Positions 15,001-22,885 of a DNA stretch of 64,000 nucleotides are shown here, piece after piece. Under the pieces are notes generated by a model. It was not told where the DNA came from. It saw nothing but the letters and a program-made list of their open reading frames with translations, and searched no databases. The stretch comes from Sisyra terminalis (Eukaryota; Arthropoda; Insecta; Neuroptera; Sisyridae). The translations under genes and the position numbers were made by a program. Every line of letters starts with the position of its first letter. Position 1 is the stretch's first letter. The stretch is taken from the NCBI GenBank assembly GCA_958496175.1, contig OY292279.1:20026001-20090000 (forward strand), in the 5' to 3' direction.

Positions 15001-16465
15001 GAGCTATTCAAGGTCCGGGTGAATTCGCTGAAGGGTTGGCTTTGGGAGTGCGCAGTCTATTCGGGCATACGGTTGGTGGAGCGGCTGGTGCTGTGTCCCG
15101 AATCACGGGAGCCATGGGTAAAGGAATCGCTGCGTTAACTTTTGATGATGATTACCAGAGAAAACGAAGAGATTTGATCAATAAACGTCCTGCTAATATT
15201 CAGGAAGGAATTGCACGAGGCGGAAAAGGAATTGTCATGGTATTTTTGTCTTTTTATTAACGGAAATTACTTTGGCTAATTAAAAATTAATTTAGATTAG
15301 TGACTATTTTCTAAATATTCTTAAAAGTAACTAGTGCAGAACCCGTTAGGTTCCATCCTAACGGAAAGTATTACGGACAGAGATCAGCTGGTTTAACTTT
15401 AACAAAATGTAATTTTGGTGAAGAAGAGTGAGGGAGCGAGATCTGTTAAGCTTAGTAGTTCAAATACAACGTATGTTGTAATATGCATGGAATGAATGCG
15501 GATGGAGTAAGAAAGACTATTTCTCCACACCAACGTAATCGTCTCACTAATCAGTAATCTTAATATATAAAATGTTACTACTTAATCGCTTACTACTGCA
15601 TAGACATATTTTGTTAGTTAGCTGTAGTGAAAGTTTTAAAAATCAAAAGATAAAATTTCAATTAAAAAATTCCGAACTATGCATAATTAATACCTACTTT
15701 ATTACAGGGAGTATTTGATGGAGTTACTGGCGTTTTTGTAAAACCAATATCAGGTGCAAAAGAACAGGGCGTTGAAGGTTTTTTCAAAGGTTTAGGCAAG
15801 GGAGCCCTAGGACTAGTTACACGTCCCACAGCAGGTGTTGTCGATTTTGCTAGTGGTTCGTTCGATGCTGTTAAACGGTTAGTAAACAATTTTGCTTCAA
15901 AGAAATGTTTCATTTTCCTTTTTTCCTTTTTTTTTAATAGAGCTACAGAACTTGATGATGAAGTCTCAAGATTACGACCACCTCGATTTTTACAAGCCGA
16001 TTTATCCATCATTCCTTACTGCCGCATGGAGGCTGAAGGACATAAGTTGTTGATGGATTTGGAAAAAGGAAAATATGCTTCCACGGACGTGTATGCTTAT
16101 CACATTTGGATTGTGGAGCGAAAAGATATTTTGCTTTTAACTGATAAAAGAATTGCTTATGTGATTCATAACGACATATTTGGTGGATGGCAAGTAAGTA
16201 TTTTTTATTAATAATAATTTTCCAAAAAAAAAAATATCTTTAATTATATTCGTAGATTGATTGGTCATACACGTGGAAAGATTTGGCTTCAACGCCTCAA
16301 ACTACAGATCGAGGAATTTACATCGCTTTGCCTGATAATAAGAAAAAAATGTTGAACTTCTTTGGATCCAGTGATCAAGGAAAATTAATTTTGATTGAGG
16401 ATTCGAATGTGCGAAGAAGAGTTATGGATAAAATTATGGATGTTTACAAGCGGGCCACAGCTTAG
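1..16465 (+). CDS. Vps13: Vps13, bridge-like lipid transfer protein, 3' part (23 exons)
   Basis: VPS13 proteins are long hydrophobic-groove proteins that move phospholipids between membranes at contact sites (established for the family). Twenty-three exons join in one frame: 1-97, 1910-2183, 2241-2554, 2615-2849, 2912-3058, 3123-3313, 5147-5272, 5324-5824, 5877-6035, 6093-6371, 6756-6980, 7041-7256, 10360-10563, 10623-10907, 10981-11129, 11192-11922, 14213-14388, 14447-14691, 14749-14944, 15000-15239, 15708-15877, 15941-16193, 16256-16465. The total is 5622 bases, 1873 residues plus TAG. All introns are GT-AG. Recognisable parts are the VAB/SHR-BD repeats with recurrent Asn motifs (about residues 550, 809, 912, 1016, 1117 of this portion), [12 protein letters not shown], then GLDVLGNP and [11 protein letters not shown] of the ATG2_C-like region, and a PH-like C-terminus ending KRATA. 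The family is usually about 3100-3300 residues, so roughly the first 40% is outside the window. It fits the VPS13A/C (insect Vps13) type better than B or D, by recollection only. Confidence 0.96.
98..1909 (+). other. Vps13 intron, 1.8 kb
   Basis: AT-rich intron between GTAAGT and TTTACAG. The open frames at 387-620 and 630-815 have no family resemblance and look like chance. I see no transposon ends here. Confidence 0.8.
1910..2183 (+). CDS. Vps13: Vps13 exon b
   Basis: Residues 33-124. Follows TTTACAG and continues the frame with [16 protein letters not shown]. Contains [18 protein letters not shown] and DDSRPWRED, a conserved VPS13 stretch. The GTAAGT donor at 2184 leaves phase 1. Confidence 0.95.
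2241..2554 (+). CDS. Vps13: Vps13 exon c
   Basis: Residues 124-228, after a 57 bp intron ending CTTTTAG. It contains a poorly conserved polar linker ([13 protein letters not shown]) followed by [17 protein letters not shown], a beta-rich stretch typical of the family. The donor is GTTTGT, weaker than the others in this gene. Confidence 0.93.
2615..2849 (+). CDS. Vps13: Vps13 exon d
   Basis: Residues 229-307. Starts after TTTTTTAG with [11 protein letters not shown] and contains [15 protein letters not shown]. Ends in VCP plus one base; donor GTATAT at 2850. The phase matches the next exon. Confidence 0.94.
2912..3058 (+). CDS. Vps13: Vps13 exon e
   Basis: Residues 307-356. The split codon restores [18 protein letters not shown] across the junction, the expected VPS13 pattern. 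Ends at VTDFWFLRT with donor GTATTT at 3059. Confidence 0.94.
3123..3313 (+). CDS. Vps13: Vps13 exon f
   Basis: Residues 356-419, DEAMEAAEY through [12 protein letters not shown]. The acceptor is AATTAG. The donor GTAAGT at 3314 opens a 1.8 kb intron in phase 0. Confidence 0.94.
3982..4146 (-). repeat. tRNA-derived SINE, copy 1 (diverged)
   Basis: On the minus strand it begins with a tRNA-like head (A box TGGACGAGTGG; the B box region is degenerate, GAATTCAAGTC). The body has TAACCCTAGAGCC and the tail ends in GCAACGGTAAA. The body matches the copies at 39141, 40361, 55396 and 63556. Insertion is antisense in a Vps13 intron. Confidence 0.65.
4500..5045. repeat. foldback repeat in Vps13 intron
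   Basis: The arm at about 4556-4585 (TTAACGCACAATGATATACC...) reappears inverted at about 4890-4919 with two mismatches over 29 bases. Weaker inverted words (GGGCAACT, TTTTCTAGTG) lie at 4500-4545 and 5000-5040. The loop is about 300 bp and very AT-rich. No transposase or clear target duplication was found. Confidence 0.55.
5147..5272 (+). CDS. Vps13: Vps13 exon g
   Basis: Residues 420-461, [20 protein letters not shown] followed by [22 protein letters not shown]. The WEP(L/F)IE motif is strongly conserved in VPS13. It has 42 whole codons, with phase 0 at both ends. Confidence 0.95.
5324..5824 (+). CDS. Vps13: Vps13 exon h, start of adaptor-binding region
   Basis: Residues 462-628. A Ser/Thr-rich segment (about 466-500) is followed by [20 protein letters not shown] and the first clear VAB-type repeat, [14 protein letters not shown], with its Asn near residue 550. 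VAB repeats of yeast Vps13 bind proline-x-proline adaptors (established); adaptor use here is inferred. 167 whole codons. Confidence 0.95.
5877..6035 (+). CDS. Vps13: Vps13 exon i
   Basis: Residues 629-681, [20 protein letters not shown] through [10 protein letters not shown]. It contains the L(P)[11 protein letters not shown] pattern seen in metazoan VPS13 adaptor-binding repeats. Preceded by a 52 bp intron. Confidence 0.94.
6093..6371 (+). CDS. Vps13: Vps13 exon j
   Basis: Residues 682-774, [20 protein letters not shown] through NKTGFYLR. Includes [18 protein letters not shown], a beta-rich VAB segment. Whole codons, donor GTAAGA at 6372. Confidence 0.94.
6372..6755 (+). other. Vps13 intron, 384 bp
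   Basis: AT-rich intron from GTAAGA to TTTTAG. I see no repeat or coding signal in it. Confidence 0.75.
6756..6980 (+). CDS. Vps13: Vps13 exon k
   Basis: Residues 775-849. Contains [17 protein letters not shown], a VAB repeat with the conserved Asn near residue 809, and [10 protein letters not shown]. Donor GTATGT at 6981. Confidence 0.95.
7041..7256 (+). CDS. Vps13: Vps13 exon l, SHR-BD core
   Basis: Residues 850-921. Carries WSCKWQMPV and [18 protein letters not shown], the best-conserved stretch of the VPS13 SHR-BD/VAB domain, with its Asn near 912. Followed by the 3.1 kb intron. Confidence 0.97.
7257..10359 (+). other. Vps13 intron, 3.1 kb
   Basis: Long AT-rich intron. A short imperfect tandem of TTTAATGCCT-like units lies at 8794-8855. 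Around 7360-7410 there is a weak tRNA B-box-like antisense sequence that I cannot assign. No coding signal is seen. Confidence 0.75.
8794..8855. repeat. short tandem of TTTAATGCC-type units
   Basis: Four to five imperfect copies of TTTAATGCC in an intron. The same word family occurs in the dispersed repeat near 21480 and 59450. Confidence 0.5.
10360..10563 (+). CDS. Vps13: Vps13 exon m
   Basis: Residues 922-989, [20 protein letters not shown] and [18 protein letters not shown]. The [22 protein letters not shown] pattern is a VPS13 hallmark. Whole codons, 204 bases. Confidence 0.96.
10623..10907 (+). CDS. Vps13: Vps13 exon n
   Basis: Residues 990-1084. Contains the VAB repeat [16 protein letters not shown] (Asn near 1016), [16 protein letters not shown] and [10 protein letters not shown]. 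Donor GTGAGA at 10908. Confidence 0.96.
10981..11129 (+). CDS. Vps13: Vps13 exon o
   Basis: Residues 1085-1134, [19 protein letters not shown], then [17 protein letters not shown] with a repeat Asn near 1117. Ends two bases into a codon; donor GTTTGT. Confidence 0.95.
11192..11922 (+). CDS. Vps13: Vps13 exon p, largest exon
   Basis: Residues 1134-1378. Contains the final VAB repeat ([20 protein letters not shown]), then [20 protein letters not shown] and [16 protein letters not shown]. The last matches the conserved segment linking the VAB domain to the C-terminal region. The 731 bases leave phase 1. Confidence 0.97.
11923..14212 (+). other. Vps13 intron, 2.3 kb
   Basis: AT-rich intron with a hAT-like terminus at 13714-13770 (listed separately). 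A 30-base motif around 12432-12462 resembles 3660-3690 (AAAAGTAGTAGA core). Otherwise no structure was identified. Confidence 0.75.
13714..13770 (+). mobile_element. hAT-type terminal fragment
   Basis: Starts CAGTGGCTCTTAACTGGGG and continues into CCTCAGGGGTTCGGT. This is the look of the widespread hAT termini beginning CAGTGGTTCTTAA (recollection). I could not find the opposite terminus, so this is a truncated copy inside a Vps13 intron. Confidence 0.5.
14213..14388 (+). CDS. Vps13: Vps13 exon q
   Basis: Residues 1378-1436. The split codon gives [21 protein letters not shown] across the junction. [20 protein letters not shown] begins the ATG2_C-like (DH-like) helical region. Confidence 0.96.
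14447..14691 (+). CDS. Vps13: Vps13 exon r
   Basis: Residues 1437-1518, with [20 protein letters not shown] (a conserved VPS13 strand pattern), a short serine run, and [18 protein letters not shown] split at its last codon. Donor GTAAGT. Confidence 0.96.
14749..14944 (+). CDS. Vps13: Vps13 exon s
   Basis: Residues 1518-1583. Contains [20 protein letters not shown] followed by GNPYGL and [11 protein letters not shown], the signature of the C-terminal helices that associate with membranes and lipid droplets in the family. Confidence 0.97.
15000..15239 (+). CDS. Vps13: Vps13 exon t
   Basis: Residues 1584-1663, [20 protein letters not shown], then [20 protein letters not shown] and [12 protein letters not shown]. 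This Gly/Ala-rich amphipathic segment is almost invariant in VPS13A, C and D. Donor GTATTT. Confidence 0.97.
15331..15572 (-). mobile_element. Helitron-like non-autonomous element, copy 1
   Basis: 242 bp on the minus strand inside a Vps13 intron. The 3' end has a perfect hairpin, CCGTTAGG / CCTAACGG, a short spacer and terminal CTAG followed by host T. The 5' end is TTTTATATATTAAGATT preceded by host A, so insertion is between A and T with no target duplication, as Helitrons do. It is the same length as the copy at 22255-22496. No Rep/helicase sequence is present, so it would depend on an autonomous partner. Confidence 0.8.
15708..15877 (+). CDS. Vps13: Vps13 exon u
   Basis: Residues 1664-1720, [20 protein letters not shown], then [20 protein letters not shown]. 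It is part of the conserved C-terminal amphipathic region. The donor GTTAGT splits an Arg codon. Confidence 0.97.
15941..16193 (+). CDS. Vps13: Vps13 exon v, PH-like domain start
   Basis: Residues 1720-1804. Contains [20 protein letters not shown] and [20 protein letters not shown], a PH-like fold characteristic of the VPS13 C-terminus, which in human VPS13A/C helps target the protein to mitochondria or lipid droplets (family knowledge). Confidence 0.97.
16256..16465 (+). CDS. Vps13: Vps13 terminal exon
   Basis: Residues 1805-1873 and stop [23 protein letters not shown] through MDVYKRATA closes the PH-like domain at the position usual for metazoan VPS13A-type proteins. Confidence 0.97.
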   Translation: MDWSYTWKDLASTPQTTDRGIYIALPDNKKKMLNFFGSSDQGKLILIEDSNVRRRVMDKIMDVYKRATA

Positions 16466-16510
16466 TTTAGCACAAACTCAGTTACCAATGATTTAGTAAA
16501 AAAGATATAT

Positions 16511-16743
16511 AATAAATGTTTGAATTAAGAAAGATTAGATTTGTTTCTGTTTTGTATGTATACTTTTTCGTCTGTGTTGTGTGTTTGTTACATAACGTTA
16601 GTTGTGAACTTGTATTTTTTTCTATCACAATTCTAAATGGCTTAAGCAATACCTAAGAAAGCTTTTTCTAAATCTTATGATGTTTATAAGAAGAAATCAT
16701 GTTTATTTTGAAAAAAAATTATTGTATTTTTACATGAAATAAA
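16511..16743 (+). terminator. Vps13 polyadenylation signals
   Basis: AATAAA occurs at 16511-16516, 46 bases after the stop, and again at 16738-16743 after a GT-rich stretch. Either could end the Vps13 transcript; which is used cannot be told. Confidence 0.55.
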
Positions 16744-16936
16744 ACATTGGGTACAATTTAAATAATTCGTATCTGCTTATGAATGGACGACTATTTAAAT
16801 CAAATTATTCACCGTGATAACCGCAATATCGTTCACATGATATGTAGGCGATATTTTTCGAAACTTCCTTTCTGCTTTGGTAGATGAAAATATTTATTTT
16901 ACTTTTTTAGAACTCATTACATTTAATTAATGTAAA

Positions 16937-17431
16937 TCAATACCGTTAAGGATAATTCAGTTTGAAATATTCTGTTCAATTTCATCGAAAAAAATCCATC
17001 TCGTATATCATTTTTGTGCATTCAAAATTGTCTTTTTTGAAATTTTAAATTTTATTACGAATGTCCTTTAGCACATAGGAGAAGAATTTTTTCACATATC
17101 TACCCATTTTGAGTTTCATTTTATAAATCTCAGGAAAAAATAACCCTTATCTAGAAATGTATTCTCGCAAGTATTCGTTGTTTTTTACTAAATGCTAAAG
17201 TTAGGCAACCATTGTTTCAATTATGTAAATGAGCTGCGTCATATGTTATGAACTTCAACCTGTGTAGATATGTGAAAAAAATCTTCTCCTGTGTGGTAAA
17301 GGACATCCGTAATATAATTTCAAAGTTTCAAAAAAGACAATTTTCCAGTGCACAAAAATGATATACGGGATGGTTTTTTTTCGATTAAATTGAACAGAAT
17401 ATTTCAAACTGAATTATCCTTAACGGTATTG
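16937..17431. repeat. long hairpin downstream of Vps13
   Basis: Arms of about 167 bases (16937-17103 and 17263-17431) are inverted copies with about 160 bases between. Matching landmarks are CAATACCGTTAAGGATAATT against AATTATCCTTAACGGTATTG, and GTAGATATGTGAAAAAAATC against its complement. Transcription through it would give a long double-stranded RNA. Confidence 0.7.
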
Positions 17432-17990
17432 AATAAAAACAATATGCATTTATTGGCTAAATCCTTGGGAAATCTAAACGGGAAGTTAAGCAGGTGAAAA
17501 TGCATACACCAAATTTGCCCTAACATTAGTCAATTTCGAAGGGTGACTTTTCCTTATAAAGACATATTAGATCAACAAATTATAGAATAATGCCCTTGCG
17601 TGAGTGATAATGTGAAGAAATTTTTGTCCTATGTGCTAAAGAAGACCCGTAATATAATTTCAAAGTTTCAAAAAGGACAATTTTCTAGTGCACAAAAGAA
17701 TATATAGGATAGTGTTTTTCGCTAAAATTGAAAAAAGATTTTTGACAAAACTATCATTAAAGTAATTGCAAAAAAGAATTTGCATTTAGGGGCTAGATCC
17801 TTTAGAAATCCAAAGGGAAAGTTAAGGATGTATAAATGCAAGCATTAAAATTGCCCTTGACATAAGTGGTTTCAAGTGGTGACTTTGTCATATGAGAGCA
17901 AATTTTCTTAACGGATTACAAATCAATGCCCTTACGACAATTTTTGAGTGCACAAAAAGGATATAAGGATATAATTTAAACTCTGATAGA
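17270..17990 (+). repeat. tandem repeat with about 340 bp unit
   Basis: CCGTAATATAATTTCAAAG is found at about 17308 and again 340 bases later; the following AGTGCACAAAA and GGCTAAATCCTT-like words repeat in order. A third, partial unit occurs near 17935 (GACAATTTTTGAGTGCAC). The first unit overlaps the right arm of the hairpin. Confidence 0.65.
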
Positions 17991-18837
17991 TATATTTGGA
18001 AATAGTTAAGTTTATAATTGAGCATTAAGTTTTTGGCTTTCACATATTGTAAACATGAAAATCCGAAATAATTACATTAATGAGCGAATACCCTTTGAAA
18101 TTCGGCAAACTTAAAGAAAATACTTACCGACATTTTTACGGTAAGTCATAATGGTGAAAGAAATTTAAAATGCTCTTCCTGAGCAAAAGGCATACGCCAA
18201 ATCGTGTATGGTGAATTCGAGACTATCCAATATGGTTTAATTATATAATTGAAATTCAGATATTTTAATAATAAGCGTATAAGATACATAATGGTTATAC
18301 TTGATTATGGAAAAACTGGGTTCCGTGCAATTATACAAATTTCAATTTCGCGGTTATGTTGTACATTGCAATAGTCAGCAATAGTGTTATAGTTTTTGGA
18401 AAAAAGGTTCATTCGGGAATCGAAACAGTGTAATGGGATTCCTACTTATATTCAAAAATCTAGACCCTTAATTTCTGTTATTTTGACGCGAGTATTTTGA
18501 TAACATAATTAAGACCGACTTTATTGAACTTGGCGATATTTTTTATTTATGTATAGATGCTGATTGATTTACGGAGTATTTGGTTCAAGGTAGGTATACC
18601 TACCGTTGGTACACGCAAAAGACATACTCTTTTTAGATATTTATGAATATTTTTTTGAAAATAAATTGCTTATAACGTACAACTATTTTATTCTAAGCCA
18701 AAGTTTATTAAATGTGTCTTTTTAAAGTCGAACAAACAATGTTTTTAAGTACGATTATGTTTTTCGTAAAAGAAATAAGAGAAATAAAAATTTTCATATA
18801 CCAGTATAAATAGCAAATCTGAAAACAAAAATTTTAT

Positions 18838-18885
18838 TTACCCCTACGTTACGCAGACGAAGTCACGGGGATCAGCTATATTGTA
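18838..18885 (-). repeat. retroelement-like motif (GTGACTTCGTCTGCGT)
   Basis: The minus strand reads GCTGATCCCCGTGACTTCGT and continues CTGCGTAACG. A related sequence, CCCGCGACTTCGTCAGCGTA, lies on the plus strand at 39067. This motif recurs near many insect retroelement 3' ends (recollection); here only fragments remain. Confidence 0.4.
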
Positions 18886-19784
18886 TATATATACGAAAAA
18901 TTCAAGTATATGCTCAATTGGTGATATGAAATAACATAGTTAAAGCTTGAAGGCCAAAATGAGAAAATGGCAGGTATGATATATCGTTTAAGTAATCTGA
19001 ACCGGTTAGAGGCATTTATTATTTGTTGTAAATTATAAATACATTAACACCTTTTTCCGATTCCATAAATTACACCTTTGTATCTGCATTTTCTCTCATT
19101 ACTATATTATGTATTATCATAAGTTGAGAACAGGTAAAATTCTTTTCAATTTCACTCTGTTTGGAATTTATTCGGTTTTGCTCATAATAATGGTCATTAT
19201 GGAGCAAAGGTCAAAAAAATTGTATTTTAATATTTGTCTACCTGAATTCTACCGTATAATTGATGAACAGATTAATTGATTTCGATAATATTATGTGTAC
19301 AAGTACATGTTAGTGTTTCCCCCCAAAAAAAGTATAATGAAGATCACAGATAAGTCTAATCTAAATAGTTGTACCAATATTTTATTCTGATTTCACTTAT
19401 GGTTCCAATTTAAAGACAGCTTTACTGATTTGATAGAAACTTTGTAATTAAGTTCAACTTCAACTTTCAACTTTCTTCGGAAGAAAAGGTTGCCTATTTA
19501 CGTTTAATTATTAATAATAAAAGTAGTATTCAGAAGAAGGCTGATTAACATAATTAAATGGACACCCATTAATTGGATATAAATTGGATTATTTAATTAA
19601 AAATCCATGTTCTTTTTTAAGATATCGAAAAATCAGTATACATAAAATCACAGGTGGCCTACACAAATGATATTGTGGGCCACTTCGGAAATGCATTATA
19701 ACTCTGGGAGCCTCTTTTGAAGTTATATCTCTAACTCTCCATACTAAATTTAGATATACTGTAATCATTTTAATATTTCGGTTT

Positions 19785-19945
19785 TCATCAATTAAATTTT
19801 CATTAAATTAAATTCTACATGAATACTTTTCCCAGAAAATATGAAATAAGAAAAAAAATACAAATACCCCTAAAAAGCTTAAAGCTTTAGACTCCTTGGG
19901 AAAGCCCATAACTTGTTTGACAGCCTATAAATAGAATCCTACCCC
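19785..19945 (-). repeat. dispersed repeat, inverted partner of 27120-27300
   Basis: On the minus strand this contains GGCTGTCAAACAAGTTATGG and CCCAAGGAGTCTAAAGCTTT, which is close to 27139-27190 and again to 27424-27480. The family therefore has at least three copies here, one inverted. Confidence 0.55.
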
Positions 19946-19947
19946 AA

Positions 19948-20188
19948 TCCAACCCCTTATTTCAGCATAAATAATTTATTTGAAATAAGAGATGATAATA
20001 ATATGTTATGTTAATGATTAGCTCAAATATTAGAGACTCAATTATTAATGAATACACCTATAGGATTTGAAAGTAAAGACACCAATTATGATTAACTTTT
20101 TTTCTACGAAAATATGACCTTATATGGAATTGTCGGTTTCGGCTTCGGTCGCAAAAACTAGTTTCGGTCGAACGTTACCCCTTTTATA
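19948..20188 (+). mobile_element. hAT-type MITE (TAGTGTCCGACC family), copy A, truncated
   Basis: Right-hand half only. It ends with AAAAACTAGTTTCGGTCGAACG, resembling the terminal inverted repeat of copies B and C, and shares the internal stretch GATGATAATAATATGTTATG with them. The left terminus is missing. Confidence 0.55.
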
Positions 20189-21384
20189 TTACATACATTG
20201 TTGTTGAAGATTTCCTTGCTTTTTCTTGTTCTTTTATAAAACGTATTTATATATTTATTATCCCAACTAATAAATAGATTCAGTATGTGAAATAGTATAA
20301 ATCAGGCCATTCTAAAATATTTTGTTATGATTTTTTTTTTTGATATATGACGAAAATTTGTATATAAAGTCTTATAGAAACGTCTGTGAATGCTTTTTAT
20401 TATGTTAAAAATAAAGAAAGAGAAAAAGTCAAGTCTGGCACATGTCATAAATTCATAAATACACAAACTCATATTCATAAATAAATCTGGTGTGGTGTGT
20501 GCAGGTGTAGAGGTTTAAAGTTGTATTAAGAAAGGCGAAAAAAAGCAATAAGGCGCTAGGGCAAATGTTTCTTTCCCATTCACGTGCCTTCTAGTCCATA
20601 CAGTCCCACACGATATCAATCAAAAATCCCCGAACGAAAATTATTTGAAAATATTTCATTTATGACATATATTGAAATAATTATTGTAACGTGGCATAAA
20701 CGAGCCAAGTTTTTTATTAATAGCTTCGAAATACCAATTATAATTTTTTCCGCTTGCTAAAGCCCTGTCGTTCATACTGTTTCACTTCCGTTATCAATCG
20801 TTTGCGTTAATGAGACGGGAAAATTCTCGTCTATTTGTATTTTGTTCGTTTTTCTTCTCGCGTGCTTCATTCATGAAAATGTTTAGGCTGTGCCCACCGA
20901 AAATTAACGTTCTAGTCTTTCAAATTAATTTGCATAGTTTACGAAATCTACGTAAATCTACGTAGATACGTCACACACTTGTGAATCGATGTTATTTTCA
21001 GATAGTCAAAATTGCTGAATTACATTTGGAATTCGGTGCAATCACATCAGTTTCAATTGATGACGTTTCCGCGGAAAATGAATAATTTCGCTTTTCCTAC
21101 AAACTGTACACAAACTCCTATAAATATATGCTCACATTTAAAATTAGATTGAATCATAAAAATTGCAAATGCAATTAAAATAGTTTACATTTAATGGAAA
21201 CGGAGACTTTTTCAAGCTATTTTTAAACTACAACACTTAAATATGCATACATTCGTATGAAAAGCAATTGAGTTGAAGCTTCCAATAGTTCGCCATTGAA
21301 CTACTAAATTTTTTTCTTGGAGGTAACTTTTGAAAGTTACTATCTAAAATTTTGGCAAAAAGGTAGCAAAAAATAACTTTTATT
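20189..21384. other. intergenic, nothing assigned
   Basis: AT-rich. The part at 20740-20900 is less AT-rich but has no supported ORF or repeat match within the window. Confidence 0.5.
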
Positions 21385-21500
21385 ACGAGGTATTCAGAAG
21401 CATTTTGAAATCATTACTTTTAAAATGACTTTTATAACTTTAAACGACTTCAAATGGGGTTTTTGAACATTTAAAATGCCTTTAATTGTTTTTTTTTTCA
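21385..21500 (+). repeat. dispersed repeat, copy 1
   Basis: TAACTTTAAACGACTTCAAA, then TTTTTGAACATTTAAAATGC, is matched by 59365-59475 in the same orientation. No terminal structure was recognised. Confidence 0.5.
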
Positions 21501-21939
21501 ACAGAGTAAATTTTAGTTTTCTCAATTATAAGCTCTTAAAAAATTAAAATGGGAAGGTGAAAATTAAATTTGTAAAAGCTATCAAACTGGAATTTCTGTT
21601 AGATTTGAACTACTTATTCTGTCTAAAGTCTAAACTAAGGGCGGGCAAACTTAATACTGGTATAATCGACAATAATTTTTCTTATTTATACCCGATTGAC
21701 TTCGAAAAATGGGTTATACTATAATCAAATACAAATTTTAAGAAAGAATGAGTTGAAGAGAATATTAGATTTAGAAGCACTATTCTGGAATCGATAATAT
21801 CCGTTATAGAATAGATACATGTTAAATTTTTAATTCAAGATAAATTTGTTGTGTCCATATTTTACATAACATTATTTAATTTTTAGCAGGAAAGTGGATA
21901 TTGCAAGGATGTAAATCCATATACTAATAATTAATTCTG

Positions 21940-21975
21940 CGACGTTTCGGTCATTTATTTGACCTTCATCAGGCT
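21940..21975 (-). ncRNA. hammerhead-ribozyme-like core, left arm
   Basis: The minus strand reads CTGATGA, then AGGTC, a loop AAATAAAT, then GACC and GAAACGTC. GGTC/GACC gives a 4 bp stem II with one extra A after the CTGATGA box. The trailing GTC could be a cleavage triplet. Stem I pairing is poor (about 2 bp) and stem III is minimal, so activity is uncertain. Confidence 0.4.
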
Positions 21976-22113
21976 TCTAAAAAAACCTTATTAATACAAA
22001 TACATGTTTACAGAACTTTTAAGGACATTCTCTAAAAATGTCCTAACATTCTTTAAGAATGCCCTGAAAAGTTCTGTAAACATGTGTTTGTATTAATATG
22101 ATTTTTTTTAGAA

Positions 22114-22146
22114 GCCTGATGAAGTTCAAATAAAGGACTGAAACGA
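22114..22146 (+). ncRNA. hammerhead-ribozyme-like core, right arm
   Basis: CTGATGA at 22116-22122 is followed by AGTTC, loop AAATAAA, GGACT and GAAAC (GAAA at 22140). AGTTC and GGACT form a 5 bp stem II with one G-U pair. The triplet after GAAACG has changed to AATT, so a cleavage site is not evident and this copy is probably inactive. Confidence 0.35.
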
Positions 22147-22254
22147 ATTAATTATTAGTATATGGGTTTACATCCTTTCAATGTCCACTTTCCTGCTAAA
22201 AATTAAATTATATTTTAATTCAAGTTTCATTGTCTGCTAAATTTTTAATACAAA

Positions 22255-22496
22255 TCTTATATATTAAGATTGCTAATCGGTGAGACGTTTTCGTTGGTGC
22301 GAAGAAATAGTCTTTCTCTCTCCATTTGCATCCATTCCATACATATTACAACTTGCGTTGTATTTGAACTGCTAAGCTCAATAAATTTCGTTCACTCACT
22401 CTTCTTCACCAAAGTTGCATTTCGTTGTGGTTAAAGCAGCTGATCTCTGTCCGTAATACTTTCCGTTAGGATGGAGCCTAACGGGTACTACACTAG
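22255..22496 (+). mobile_element. Helitron-like non-autonomous element, copy 2
   Basis: 242 bp from TCTTATATATTAAGATT to the terminal hairpin CCGTTAGG-atggag-CCTAACGG and GGTACTACACTAG, flanked by host A on the left and T on the right. TC start, hairpin about 8 bases from the end and CTAG terminus are the Helitron hallmarks. It is antiparallel to copy 1 and parallel to copy 3. Confidence 0.82.
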
Positions 22497-22639
22497 TTTT
22501 CAGTTAAAAGTTTTGAAATTTACCTTAAAAATTATTTAAAATGCCTGCGATCGACCGTTTACCCACCTCTGGTCTAAACAATATAATAAAATGTATTTTA
22601 ACGTAATTTATGAAATAAGTTTTACATAATTAAATTATA

Positions 22640-22885
22640 ACCATAAATTTGGAACTAAAAATTAAACAAAATATATTTATGACGTATTGCCTTTGATACG
22701 TATTTGAATTGCCAAGCAAATTTTATCAGTGATCTAATGGTCTCATAGTAGTTACAAAGAGAATCAATATTACTTGATGAGTACTAATGAAGTTTGTTGG
22801 TAATTGAAATACGTATCTGTGGCAATATATCATTCATATATTTTGTTTCAATTTTGGTTCTAAGTTTATTTTTATAGTTTATTTT
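22640..22885. repeat. foldback repeat (GATTGCCAAGCAAA family), copy 1
   Basis: Inverted arms 22660-22730 and about 22790-22860 share ATACGTATTTGAATTGCCAA against TTGGTAATTGAAATACGTAT, and AAACAAAATATATTTATGA against its complement. The sequence next to the loop, GCCAAGCAAA.TTTATCA, recurs at 43262. Confidence 0.55.

Larger units (their letters stand above)
16744..19784. other. intergenic DNA behind Vps13
   Basis: Apart from the hairpin and tandem repeat, and an insect-retroelement-like motif at 18838-18885, this stretch is AT-rich with no ORF I can support. Confidence 0.6.
21874..22208. repeat. 335 bp palindrome with two hammerhead-like motifs
   Basis: Near-perfect inverted repeat centred on 22041. 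The outermost words, ATTTAATTTTTAGCAGG and CCTGCTAAAAATTAAAT, are exact complements. Each arm carries CTGATGA...GAAAC reading outward from the centre. No ORF lies inside. It could be a small foldback transposon or a remnant of a ribozyme-bearing retroelement. Confidence 0.75.

Noticed and set aside
15677..16012. 111-residue minus-strand frame
   Set aside because: Antisense shadow of Vps13 exons 15708-15877 and 15941-16193.
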